DNA of 35,891 nt, from assembly GCA_039714795.1 (NCBI GenBank), contig JBDLIP010000006.1, positions 1 to 35,891 of the forward strand, given 5' to 3'. Under the pieces are notes generated by a model. It did no database searches, had not been told where the DNA came from, and saw nothing but the letters and a program-made list of their open reading frames with translations. The first letter of the stretch is position 1. Each line of letters begins with the position of its first letter. Below, piece by piece: positions 6,266 to 13,187 of the stretch. The stretch is from Pseudomonadota bacterium. Lineage in GTDB: Bacteria > Pseudomonadota > Alphaproteobacteria > JAGOMX01. The position numbers were made by a program, and so were the translations under genes.

Positions 6266-6285
6266 TTTATAACTACAGTTATAAA
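6266..6285. promoter_or_regulatory. Palindrome just upstream of the large terminase
   Basis: TTTATAACTACAGTTATAAA is a 20-base inverted repeat with perfect nine-base arms and a two-base centre, ending eight bases before the terminase ATG at 6294. It is placed to act as an operator on late-gene transcription. The regulator is unknown. The shared GTTATAA core with the AbrB-Doc operator (4154-4160) is suggestive only. Confidence 0.5.
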
Positions 6286-6293
6286 AATCAGCC

Positions 6294-7019
6294 ATGTCAC
6301 ACAATTTTTTGGATGTTATAGAAATCTACGCCAAAGATAACCCTAAGTTATTAGATAAGTCATGGCGCTTGTCTAAAGAATCGGGGTTCTACTGGATAAA
6401 GGGAAAAGACGGGAGGCCCGTTGTTTTTCAACCCAATTGGGCTCAAGAGATATTGCTTAACGAATCGCATCCTTTAAAGATTATTCCCAAGAGCCGACAG
6501 CTTGGAATTACGACATTTTACGCTATCAATTACTTAGATGACTGCATTTTCTCACCAACACCGATAGACACGACTTTTATAGCAGACCGACGAGAGAATG
6601 CAGAACTTATCTTTGAAAACAAAATCCGCTTTGCTTGGGAACGTGTCCCTGATTACATCCGCGCGCTTAACCCTGCCTCTAAAGAGTCAACCCGTATGCT
6701 TAGATGGGGGAATGGTAGTAGCTACGTTGTAGATACAGCCCCTCGTGGTGGCACATTCCAGCGCCTTCATGTCTCAGAGTTTGGCAAGATATGCGCCAGG
6801 TATCCACAGAAGGCACAGGAGATCATTGAGGGGGCTTTAGAGACTGTCGCTGTTGGTCAGCAGATCACTATTGAGTCAACGTCTGAAGGGCGGGGAGGAT
6901 ACTTTTTTGACATGTGCAAGCAAGCGGAAGAATTAAAGAATTCCGGTGAGAAGCTGGGACTTCTAGATTACAAACTTTTCTTTTTTCCTTGGTGGAAGGA
7001 GCCAACGTATACGCTATGA
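6294..7019 (+). CDS. terL: Terminase large subunit, ATPase half (split gene)
   Basis: The 241 residues form the N-terminal motor domain of a phage packaging terminase. KSRQLGITT (residues 66-74) is the Walker A-like loop, LHVSEFGK (158-165) the Walker B region with catalytic Glu162, and ESTSEG (194-199) the coupling motif. The frame ends after LFFFPWWKEPTYTL, exactly where intact terminases continue into the nuclease domain, which here resumes at 7551. The two parts sum to about 507 residues, the normal full length. The domain drives ATP-powered DNA translocation at the portal. The halves may work as separate chains, or the intervening DNA may be removed at RNA level. Confidence 0.85.
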   Translation: MSHNFLDVIEIYAKDNPKLLDKSWRLSKESGFYWIKGKDGRPVVFQPNWAQEILLNESHPLKIIPKSRQLGITTFYAINYLDDCIFSPTPIDTTFIADRRENAELIFENKIRFAWERVPDYIRALNPASKESTRMLRWGNGSSYVVDTAPRGGTFQRLHVSEFGKICARYPQKAQEIIEGALETVAVGQQITIESTSEGRGGYFFDMCKQAEELKNSGEKLGLLDYKLFFFPWWKEPTYTL

Positions 7020-7045
7020 AATACAAAAAATTAAGGAGGATAAGC

Positions 7046-7459
7046 GTGGAAGCTGAAAACAAGGATGCTAAGGATTTGAAAGAAACAGACAGTCAGACTG
7101 ATGAAGAACAGAAAAAACCAAGAACTGTAATCCATATTGAGTTGATCAAGCAGATGGTAAAGGATAACAAGGCTTTTCTTACGCACATGCAACAGATTTC
7201 TGATAGAAAAAGCCAACATTTAGAAAAAAATATTCTTAAGCTTGAAAAGTCTCTTAACAGGTATGAGAAGACACTCAAAGAAATCCAAGCTCGTCATGAA
7301 ATAGTTGAAGACACTCTCTGCAACGTCTTACTTGCCATACGACAAAATGAATATTTACAAGCCTGGTATCCCGAGCAAAAGGGTTATCCTGCTCAAAAGG
7401 TTGTGGGACAGCACCCCTTTGTTAAGAAAAGGGGTAAGAGTGAAAAAGCACTACAGTGA
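7046..7459 (+). CDS. Coiled-coil protein inserted between the terminase halves
   Basis: The start is GTG 7046, preceded five bases earlier by a strong AAGGAGGA; the frame is open upstream but without another good start. The 137-residue product is highly charged. Residues about 25-100 are predominantly helical with heptad-like spacing (LEKNILKLEKSLNRYEKTLK), indicating a coiled coil. The C-terminus is basic. There is no homing-endonuclease, intein or reverse-transcriptase motif, which argues against a classical invasive element. Its stop lies inside the next small membrane-protein gene. Function unknown. Confidence 0.7.
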   Translation: MEAENKDAKDLKETDSQTDEEQKKPRTVIHIELIKQMVKDNKAFLTHMQQISDRKSQHLEKNILKLEKSLNRYEKTLKEIQARHEIVEDTLCNVLLAIRQNEYLQAWYPEQKGYPAQKVVGQHPFVKKRGKSEKALQ

Positions 7460-7547
7460 GTATTTTCTTATGTCTGCTTTAGGTTTAACGCTGATTTTTG
7501 GTTTTTCCATGATCATATGGTTTTGGAAAGTGGTAATTTTTGGGTGA
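7440..7547 (+). CDS. 35-residue single-span membrane peptide
   Basis: GTG 7440, with AGGGG nearby upstream, opens a 35-codon frame encoding a short polar start (MKKHYSEYF) and one strong membrane helix, roughly residues 10-28, then VVIFG. It overlaps the coiled-coil gene by 20 bases, and its TGA (7545-7547) is just before the start of the nuclease half of the terminase. This tight packing suggests a real coupled gene. A small holin- or pinholin-like role is possible because no other lysis gene is visible, but nothing in the sequence proves it. Confidence 0.5.
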   Translation: MKKHYSEYFLMSALGLTLIFGFSMIIWFWKVVIFG

Positions 7548-7550
7548 TTG

Positions 7551-8351
7551 ATGACTGATTACGACAAATACTTTGCATCTCTTGGAAGCGACCACGGAAT
7601 CAAGCTCGATGATGGTCAAAAGGCTTGGTACATTAAAAAAGCTGACACTCTCAAGGATGGGATGAAGACACAATACCCCTCAACGCTTGACGAGTGTTGG
7701 GAGGTTGCCAATGACGGCCTATGGTATGGCAAGTCCATCTCTAGAGCACGCACAGAGAAGCGTATTTGCAATGTTATCTATGACCGCATGGCAGAGGTGC
7801 ACACAGCTTGGGATCTTGGTAGACGCGATCCTACAGCCATTTGGTTCTTTCAATTGGTACAAAAGGAAGTACGCCTCATTGACTACTACGAGAATAACTT
7901 TGAGAACATAAGCCACTATGTGAAGATCCTACAGGATAAGAGTTACATATACGGTAAACACTTTGTGCCGCATGATGCGGCGATCAAGTCATTTCAGACG
8001 GGTAAGTCTTTAGTAGACTTTGCAAGAGACCTTGGGATTACACTCATTAAACTCGATCGTGAGGTGGATATTTTACCTGCCACAAATTACGTGCGTTCGA
8101 TGCTAGACCGCTGCTGGTTTGATGAGAAAAAGTGCGCTCAAGGGATCAAGGCATTAGAGGCATACCGCAAAGAATGGTCGGATAAGAATCAGTGCTTTGT
8201 AGAGCGTGAATTACATGACTGGGCATCGCATGGATCATCAGCGTTTAGGTACTTGGCTAGAGCTGAACAGATAATTGCTGGTGGTCCGTCAAAGGATGAA
8301 GTAAAAGCCCATCTTGAAAGGATGGATAGATATAGAAGGGAGAGGATTTGA
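7551..8351 (+). CDS. terL: Terminase large subunit, nuclease half (split gene)
   Basis: ATG 7551 (or the TTG just before it) starts 266 residues carrying the C-terminal RNase H-like nuclease domain of a large terminase. TAWDLGRRDPTAIW contains Asp88 and Asp93, HFVPHDA contains Asp142 and LHDWASHGSSAFRYLA contains Asp223, a plausible metal-binding acidic set. The first 60 residues match the segment that normally follows the ATPase domain (HGIKLDDGQKAWYIKK and YPSTLDECWE). A stop in the same frame at 7545-7547 closes it off from the upstream half. It would cut concatemeric DNA during packaging. Confidence 0.83.
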   Translation: MTDYDKYFASLGSDHGIKLDDGQKAWYIKKADTLKDGMKTQYPSTLDECWEVANDGLWYGKSISRARTEKRICNVIYDRMAEVHTAWDLGRRDPTAIWFFQLVQKEVRLIDYYENNFENISHYVKILQDKSYIYGKHFVPHDAAIKSFQTGKSLVDFARDLGITLIKLDREVDILPATNYVRSMLDRCWFDEKKCAQGIKALEAYRKEWSDKNQCFVERELHDWASHGSSAFRYLARAEQIIAGGPSKDEVKAHLERMDRYRRERI

Positions 8352-8354
8352 GTA

Positions 8355-8585
8355 ATGACTGATTGGATAAAAGTAGGGGATAAATTACCCGAAATTGGAA
8401 AAAAGGTGCTTGTAAGGGTGGTTGTTGATGGTGGACCTAAATATTTCGAAGATAGACTTGTTAAATTTGTAAGAACATCACAATCAAATTGGTCACAATC
8501 AACTTGGTCACAAGCGATTGATTCAGGTGTTACACATTGGATTGAACTACCTCAGGGCTGTCCAACATGTGGGTGTTTAGAATGA
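8355..8585 (+). CDS. DUF551-like protein
   Basis: The 76-residue protein starts at ATG 8355 behind GAGAGGA, four bases after the terminase stop. The opening MTDWIKVGDKLPEIGKKVLV and the VTHWIELP near the end are the hallmarks of the DUF551 family, common in phages and of unknown function. A short repeat, QSNWSQSTWSQ, sits in the middle. It ends with CPTCGC, which could hold a metal. The stop overlaps the next start as ATGA. Confidence 0.75.
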   Translation: MTDWIKVGDKLPEIGKKVLVRVVVDGGPKYFEDRLVKFVRTSQSNWSQSTWSQAIDSGVTHWIELPQGCPTCGCLE

Positions 8586-8809
8586 AAATTAAAGATATTT
8601 CCCTCCTAATACAGTGCTGTGCTGCCATTGTGGGGCCAGATAGAAAAAAGCAGATATTGGCACACTACAAAGACATGGAAGAGCTTTTAGACACCGGAAT
8701 TTTAGCCGATTGTGACGATGAGGATTTTCCGGAGTGTTTGTGTGTTAACAACAAAAAAAATACGTGCGCGCTCATAAATATACGAGCGATAGCTCGTAAA
8801 TTAAGATAA
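8582..8809 (+). CDS. Unknown 75-residue cysteine-rich protein
   Basis: ATG 8582 overlaps the stop of the DUF551-like gene, and the frame extends to 8809. The product has an acidic middle (ILADCDDEDFPE) and several cysteines (CCAAIV, CLCV, KKNTC), then a helical basic end. No domain is recognised. The stop-start overlap supports it as a real gene translated with its neighbour. Confidence 0.55.
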   Translation: MKIKDISLLIQCCAAIVGPDRKKQILAHYKDMEELLDTGILADCDDEDFPECLCVNNKKNTCALINIRAIARKLR

Positions 8810-8858
8810 TAGCAAGAGATTGGAAAAATCTTGAAAACGATGAAAAGGAAGGAAGAAA

Positions 8859-9206
8859 ATGGATGAAGAGCATGAAATTAAACCAAATCATGATTCACAA
8901 GTTATTGGAGCCGTGATAGATAGACTTATTATAAATCATGATAAAATTATCAATGATTGGTGTGAGGCATATTTAGCTAAGGAATATCAAGACGGAAAAG
9001 ATATACATCCTGGAATGTTTACCATTATTCAACAGCCATACTCTGACCATTCGAATTTTGGTTACAAGTATTTCATTAGAGGTAATTCTACTGAAGAGAT
9101 TGAGCTTAAAAATAGACCCGAAGAGAAGGTTCCAGAGTCAACTACCCCGAATGACGTTGACATCCTCACCTCCCTAAAGGAAGAGGTCTTACGGCGAAAA
9201 AGATAA
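8859..9206 (+). CDS. Unknown protein whose C-terminus is encoded by a dispersed repeat
   Basis: The 115-residue product starts at ATG 8859, preceded by AAGGAAGGAAG. It is acidic and has no recognised domain. The last 16 codons (DILTSLKEEVLRRKR and stop) lie in a repeat that also occurs at 28250 and 28551 and looks like the right end of an IS200/IS605-type element. The natural C-terminus may therefore have been replaced by insertion of a mobile-element end. Function unknown. Confidence 0.6.
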   Translation: MDEEHEIKPNHDSQVIGAVIDRLIINHDKIINDWCEAYLAKEYQDGKDIHPGMFTIIQQPYSDHSNFGYKYFIRGNSTEEIELKNRPEEKVPESTTPNDVDILTSLKEEVLRRKR

Positions 9207-9207
9207 A
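9157..9207. repeat. Dispersed repeat, copy 1 (IS200/IS605-type right end)
   Basis: Bases 9157-9180 are identical to 28250-28273 (TTGACATCCTCACCTCCC plus TAAAGG). Bases 9175-9207 match 28565-28597 with one mismatch at 9192/28582. This copy thus combines the two halves found separately downstream. On the minus strand it ends in GGTGAGGATGTCAA, the style of right end seen in IS605-family elements carrying TnpB. No transposase remains here, and the sequence is now coding for the protein at 8859. Confidence 0.55.
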
Positions 9208-9211
9208 GTAA

Positions 9212-9229
9212 CTATGCTATATATCATAG
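9212..9229. promoter_or_regulatory. Operator-like palindrome upstream of the HigA gene
   Basis: CTATGCTATATATCATAG is an 18-base palindrome with one mismatched pair, between the unknown gene and ATG 9245. HigA-type antitoxins repress their own promoter by binding such sites, so this is the likely autoregulatory operator. A GAGG box lies between it and the start codon. Confidence 0.5.
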
Positions 9230-9244
9230 GAATAGAGGATTATC

Positions 9245-9616
9245 ATGACTAAAAACACCCTGACTTTTAAACCGGACTGGGTCTCTCCTCCGGGAAACAC
9301 GATTTCAGATTTATTAGAAGAACTTGACTGGTCCCAAACAGAATTTGCCAAACGAATGGATTATACAACTAAACATGTCTACTTATTACTGCAAGGCGAA
9401 GCATCTATCACAGAAGACACTGCTCTTCGACTCGAAAAAACACTAGGAGGCAGTGCAGAATTCTGGATGACAAGGGAGCAGCATTACAAACAGGCATTGG
9501 CAGAAAAAGAAGAACTAATGAAACTTCAGGCAGATAAGCCGTGGCTTAAAGAACTTCCTATTCCATATCTTTTAGAACACAACCTAATAAAAAAACCTCA
9601 AATAAAAACCGATTGA
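9245..9616 (+). CDS. higA: HigA-family antitoxin without a partner toxin
   Basis: The 123-residue protein starts at ATG 9245. It has the standard HigA layout: PDWVSPPGNTISDLLEELDW, an XRE-type HTH (SQTEFAKRMDYTTKHVYLLLQ) at about residues 30-52, the EDTALRLEKTLGGSAEFWM signature, and a longer helical tail. HigA normally neutralises the RelE-like HigB toxin encoded next to it. The preceding gene is not HigB-like and the next gene is the portal, so this is an orphan. It could block host HigB, act as a stand-alone repressor, or be a remnant. Confidence 0.85.
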   Translation: MTKNTLTFKPDWVSPPGNTISDLLEELDWSQTEFAKRMDYTTKHVYLLLQGEASITEDTALRLEKTLGGSAEFWMTREQHYKQALAEKEELMKLQADKPWLKELPIPYLLEHNLIKKPQIKTD

Positions 9617-9647
9617 AATATCCTTTATAAATTCATACACTACATTT

Positions 9648-9712
9648 TTTAGCATGCTTTAGCATGCGCCGTCGGGCTGATCACCCTAACATTGCCGTTC
9701 CAATGGCGGCGC
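9648..9712 (+). ncRNA. Possible structured RNA upstream of the portal gene
   Basis: A tandem pair of TTTAGCATGC (9648-9657, 9658-9667) leads into a foldable segment. GCGCCG (9666-9671) can pair with CGGCGC (9707-9712), enclosing a short GGG-CTGATCA-CCC arm (9674-9686) and a CATTG/CAATG arm (9690-9705). Together they draw a small three-way junction. It is far more GC-rich than its surroundings. It could be a leader, RNA-processing or packaging-related element. This is visual folding only. Confidence 0.4.
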
Positions 9713-9773
9713 TGTCCTTTTCTGACCGGAGAAAAGTTAACACTTACTCACGGATGAAAGGAAAGCGCCAAGG

Positions 9774-11867
9774 ATGGCAGATTTTGCTTCCATTGAAACA
9801 GATTATGAAGAGTTCTGGCAAAGGGCTGAAAGAAGCTGGGTTAACTATACATCCAACGCTTTAAAATCCCTGCAAGCCTATACCGGCCGTACATGGACCT
9901 CCAAAGAAATATCTAAATTACATGAGGAAGGAAGAGAGGCCAGCGAATATAACCTTATTCGTTCAAGCGTCAATTTCTTTTCCGGTTATGCAAGAGACAA
10001 TATTAAATCCTGTGTCATTGCTCCAATGGAAGGTTCGGATGAAAAAACAGCCGATCAACTTAACACTGTCGTAAAATACGTCTTTGATAAAGGCGATGGT
10101 GATCAATATCTACTCAGCGGCTTTGATGATGCGCTAAAAACAGGGCTATCCCTTGTCGGCATCTGGATTGATAAGTCAGAAGATCCTGTATTCGGTGATA
10201 TCAAGTTTTTTAAGCGCTCATACAATTCATTTATCTTAGATCCAAACTTTACCAGACTTGATTTATCGGATTGCTCTGAGGCTTCTTTGCGTGATTTTGT
10301 AACGCGTGATGATGCAAAGTCACTGCTTACATTCATTGATCCCAAAATCATTGATGAAACTCCCACTGCAACCTTTGATAATAAATTCCAACTCTATCGC
10401 CCGAATAAAAACCGCTTTGATTCTGACGACTTAATCACCTATGACAGCTACTACAGGCGCACGACTAGAGATATTCAAGAGATAGTAGATATGTCCACCG
10501 GTGACATTCTCTTGCGTAATGGTGATCCTTCTGAAAATGATAAACATGATGAATTAGTTCAACTTGCCAGATCAAACGGTATCAATGCTGAAATTCTAAG
10601 ACGCAATAAGCAGTTTGTTGAGCTTAACGTCTTACTAGGCGGTAAAGTCGTCTACAACGGTCCTGATCCCACAGGCTTGGACACCTATCCCTTCATCGCA
10701 GAGATTGCATGTTTTGAGCCCCAACTTGATGATTTTAGTCTCAAGATACAGGGTTTAGTGCAACCGTTGATACCGGCCCAACGCTCCTTCAACAGACGCC
10801 TGTTAAGAGCGCAAGATATCATGGATTCATCTCTCAATGTTGGCATGCTCTACAAAGTTGGCTCTGTTGTCGATGAAAAAGCCATGAACCGCTCAGGGAT
10901 TGGTAATATTCCAGCTACTGACACAGCTGATCTTGACCGTGACTTCAAGCCTATACAAGGGGGTTCTATTCCTCCGGGCTGGCTTGAGTTCTCTCAAACA
11001 ATCAGCGGTCTTTTCGCTGAAATCTCCGGTGTTAATGAAACTCTTTTAGGCTCTGATGAAGGTGGAAACACACAAGTATCAGGAAGGCTTGCAGAGGTAA
11101 GAGCTGCCAATGGACTGCGTGCTAACCGTGCTATCTTTGACAATTTCGAAAGATCACAGCGTCACCTGACTAAAAAAGCTCTCGAAGCTGTTCAATTGAA
11201 TTTCGGCCCCGGAAAAGTGGCTCGTATTATCGGTGAAGAGCCCACGCAACAGTTTAATGATGAATCTTTTGAAAGGTTTGATGCGGTCATCAAGCAGGGT
11301 GTTAAATCCCAGTCTCAGCGTGATGCTTTCTATTTTGAACTGCTCCGTGCTGTTGAAATGTTTGGCCCTGAAAAGATACCTGTAGATCTGATCATTGAAG
11401 AGATGCCGATGGTCGGTCATTCCGAGTTAAGAGAGCGCATTCAGCAGATTAATGAAGAGCAAAAACAGCAAGAACAGCAACAAAAGCAACAAGAGCTTGA
11501 GCTAATACAAACACAAAAAGCTCTCATAGATTCTCAAATTAAATTGAATGAGTCGTCAGCAGGTGAAAAAGACGGAAGACAGTTATCTAACATTGGACTT
11601 CTAAGAGAAAGAGAGTCTGAACAGGTTCAAAACATTGCTCAAGCGAATCTTGATCGTGCCAAAACACTAGCTGAAATACAGAATCTTAAAACGGCAAACA
11701 TTCAGCAACTCATGAGTTTCCTGCAGTTTTTAAAACAGCAAGAAGAGCAGGAAAGACAGGAATTAATTTCTGAAGACTTTTCGATCGCTGAATCATTAGA
11801 CAGATCGAGCGATATTAATTCCTTATCAAATTTACCCCTTAATCCAATAAATCAAGGAGGACAGTAA
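9774..11867 (+). CDS. Portal protein (P22-type)
   Basis: The 697-residue protein starts at ATG 9774. Size, domain order and motifs such as NLIRSSVNFFSGYARDN, the central IPAQRSFNRRLLRAQDIMDS segment, and SGVNETLLGSDEGGNTQVSG fit the P22-like portal family of short-tailed phages. The C-terminal part (about 560-670) is a long glutamine- and glutamate-rich coiled coil, matching the barrel helix of P22 portal. Twelve copies would form the ring at one capsid vertex through which the terminase pumps DNA. The next gene starts at its last base (TAATG). Confidence 0.88.
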   Translation: MADFASIETDYEEFWQRAERSWVNYTSNALKSLQAYTGRTWTSKEISKLHEEGREASEYNLIRSSVNFFSGYARDNIKSCVIAPMEGSDEKTADQLNTVVKYVFDKGDGDQYLLSGFDDALKTGLSLVGIWIDKSEDPVFGDIKFFKRSYNSFILDPNFTRLDLSDCSEASLRDFVTRDDAKSLLTFIDPKIIDETPTATFDNKFQLYRPNKNRFDSDDLITYDSYYRRTTRDIQEIVDMSTGDILLRNGDPSENDKHDELVQLARSNGINAEILRRNKQFVELNVLLGGKVVYNGPDPTGLDTYPFIAEIACFEPQLDDFSLKIQGLVQPLIPAQRSFNRRLLRAQDIMDSSLNVGMLYKVGSVVDEKAMNRSGIGNIPATDTADLDRDFKPIQGGSIPPGWLEFSQTISGLFAEISGVNETLLGSDEGGNTQVSGRLAEVRAANGLRANRAIFDNFERSQRHLTKKALEAVQLNFGPGKVARIIGEEPTQQFNDESFERFDAVIKQGVKSQSQRDAFYFELLRAVEMFGPEKIPVDLIIEEMPMVGHSELRERIQQINEEQKQQEQQQKQQELELIQTQKALIDSQIKLNESSAGEKDGRQLSNIGLLRERESEQVQNIAQANLDRAKTLAEIQNLKTANIQQLMSFLQFLKQQEEQERQELISEDFSIAESLDRSSDINSLSNLPLNPINQGGQ

Positions 11868-12079
11868 TGGGAGCTACAAAAGGTTACGGTTCCATGTCTC
11901 CGTCTAGCAAAGGACGCGGTGTTTTTAGCGTTCCCTCTCCTAATAGCCCGGCCCCTGTACCTAAAAAGGCGTCTGAGCTGAACAACAAATCCAAGCTTCA
12001 AGGGCAAGGTTCCATGAAAGTGCGCGATATGATGAAAGATGAGGCAAGACAGGAGAATATGCGTGGTCGCGGAATGTAA
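11867..12079 (+). CDS. Unknown 70-residue virion-region protein
   Basis: The ATG at 11867 overlaps the portal stop and has AAGGAGGA just upstream. The product is low in complexity and basic, rich in Ser, Pro, Gly and Lys, with a methionine-rich end, and is probably disordered. No family is recognised. The excellent binding site and tight packing make it a real gene. It may be a minor virion or assembly factor. Confidence 0.65.
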   Translation: MGATKGYGSMSPSSKGRGVFSVPSPNSPAPVPKKASELNNKSKLQGQGSMKVRDMMKDEARQENMRGRGM

Positions 12080-12440
12080 CGGGCTTATATTGCCCTCAAA
12101 ATTGGTAGAGAAAAGGTTTTATGACAAAGAGGAATTGACGAAACGCTTCAATCTAGAATTAGAGCGGTTCATCAATAACCATCAACATGTCAAAGAGCCT
12201 TATTTTATTCTCATCAAGGCCAATCCCGACAACTCAGATCCTAAGTTAATTCGGCAAGCAATGTCGTTTTATGAAAAGAGACCACCGTTTATTACTCGTA
12301 CGCTGGTTTTCTGGGTGGACAACTCCCGTGGCCTGTCCACATGGCTATGGAGAGTTCAAGCCGACAAGGAAATTATCTTTAACAAGTCATTTGCTACGGC
12401 TTGCAAAGATATTTTACGGGTAAAAGAGTCGCCATCTTAA
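12063..12440 (+). CDS. Unknown virion-region protein
   Basis: GTG 12063 is the preferred start because AGGAG lies seven bases before it; ATG 12039 is also in frame but has no binding site. The roughly 125-residue protein overlaps the previous gene by 17 bases. It has a compact alpha/beta look (EPYFILIKANPDNSDPKLIRQ, then RTLVFWVDNSRGLSTWLWRV) and no recognised family. It sits between portal and scaffold. The 94 bases after it hold three GGGCGT repeats and no gene. Confidence 0.6.
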   Translation: MVAECNGLILPSKLVEKRFYDKEELTKRFNLELERFINNHQHVKEPYFILIKANPDNSDPKLIRQAMSFYEKRPPFITRTLVFWVDNSRGLSTWLWRVQADKEIIFNKSFATACKDILRVKESPS

Positions 12441-12534
12441 GGGCGTAAAGGTGTCGCCGACCTCAAAAGGGCGTTTTTAATAGTGATGCCGACTAGAACG
12501 GGCAGCAAATAGGGCGTTAAACAAGGAGGTTTAC

Positions 12535-13173
12535 ATGTCAGATGAACAAGAGGCTGTCGCCGAAGCCGAAACAACACAAGAGGCTCCTCAAGCGCAGGAG
12601 ACTCAAACAGAAGAGCCTAAAGAGGAGAAAAAACAAGTTCCTCTAGATGCTCTTCAAGCGGAAAGAAAGAAAAGACAAGATGCTGAGTACCAAGCCAAGT
12701 GGTATCAGCAGCAGATGGCTGCTTTTCAACAAAAGCAAACCCAGCCTGAAGCTGATGATGAGGATGAGTATACAAAGCAAATCAAGTCAGAACTCCGTCA
12801 GGAATTAAGGCAAGACTACCAAAACAGGGTGGAAAAGCAGTATCTGGCCAACAATCCTCAAGCTGCGGAGGCTATTGAGGCTCATCTTCAGTCGATTCTT
12901 ACTTCCAAACCGCATCTTTCCTATTCGATTCAGTACGCTGAGAATAGGTATGAGGCGGCAATGGATATTATAGAGAAGTATTCTCCCAAGGCTGCGAGCG
13001 ACAGCGTGAAAAAGAAGATAGAACAGTCTCAGAAGATGCCTGGATCTCCGGCTTCCACCGGCAAATCCGGAGGCGTCGGCAAATCCGAAATGTTAGATCG
13101 GATGAAAAAAAACAAAAAAGAATTTTCACAGTATCGAGCGCAGCTGAGGGGGACATCGCCAAACATCAGATAA
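12535..13173 (+). CDS. Scaffolding protein (probable)
   Basis: The 212-residue protein has a perfect AAGGAGG before ATG 12535. It is acidic and Gln/Glu-rich at the N-terminus, contains VPLDALQAERKKRQDAE followed by a long helical region, and has a basic C-terminus (LDRMKKNKKEFSQYRAQLRG) of the kind that binds coat protein. This composition, and the position directly before the major capsid gene, are typical of phage scaffolds, which guide procapsid assembly and then leave. Confidence 0.8.
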   Translation: MSDEQEAVAEAETTQEAPQAQETQTEEPKEEKKQVPLDALQAERKKRQDAEYQAKWYQQQMAAFQQKQTQPEADDEDEYTKQIKSELRQELRQDYQNRVEKQYLANNPQAAEAIEAHLQSILTSKPHLSYSIQYAENRYEAAMDIIEKYSPKAASDSVKKKIEQSQKMPGSPASTGKSGGVGKSEMLDRMKKNKKEFSQYRAQLRGTSPNIR

Positions 13174-13187
13174 ACAAGGAGGTTTAG

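Noticed and set aside
7020-7550. Group I intron or intein as the cause of the terminase split
   Set aside because: No intein splicing motifs or homing endonuclease are encoded, the frames are closed by stops on both sides, and the insert holds two genes with their own starts. An intron was not excluded because folding could not be computed, but it is not claimed.
9648-9740. Hammerhead ribozyme upstream of the portal gene
   Set aside because: The CTGATCA in this segment differs from the required CTGATGA at an essential base, and no GAAA-type partner is in the right place. Only a generic structured RNA is reported.
9664-9864. 66-residue open frame overlapping the portal start
   Set aside because: It overlaps the portal coding start in another frame, has no ribosome binding site, and its beginning lies in the GC-rich foldable region. 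It looks like a shadow frame.
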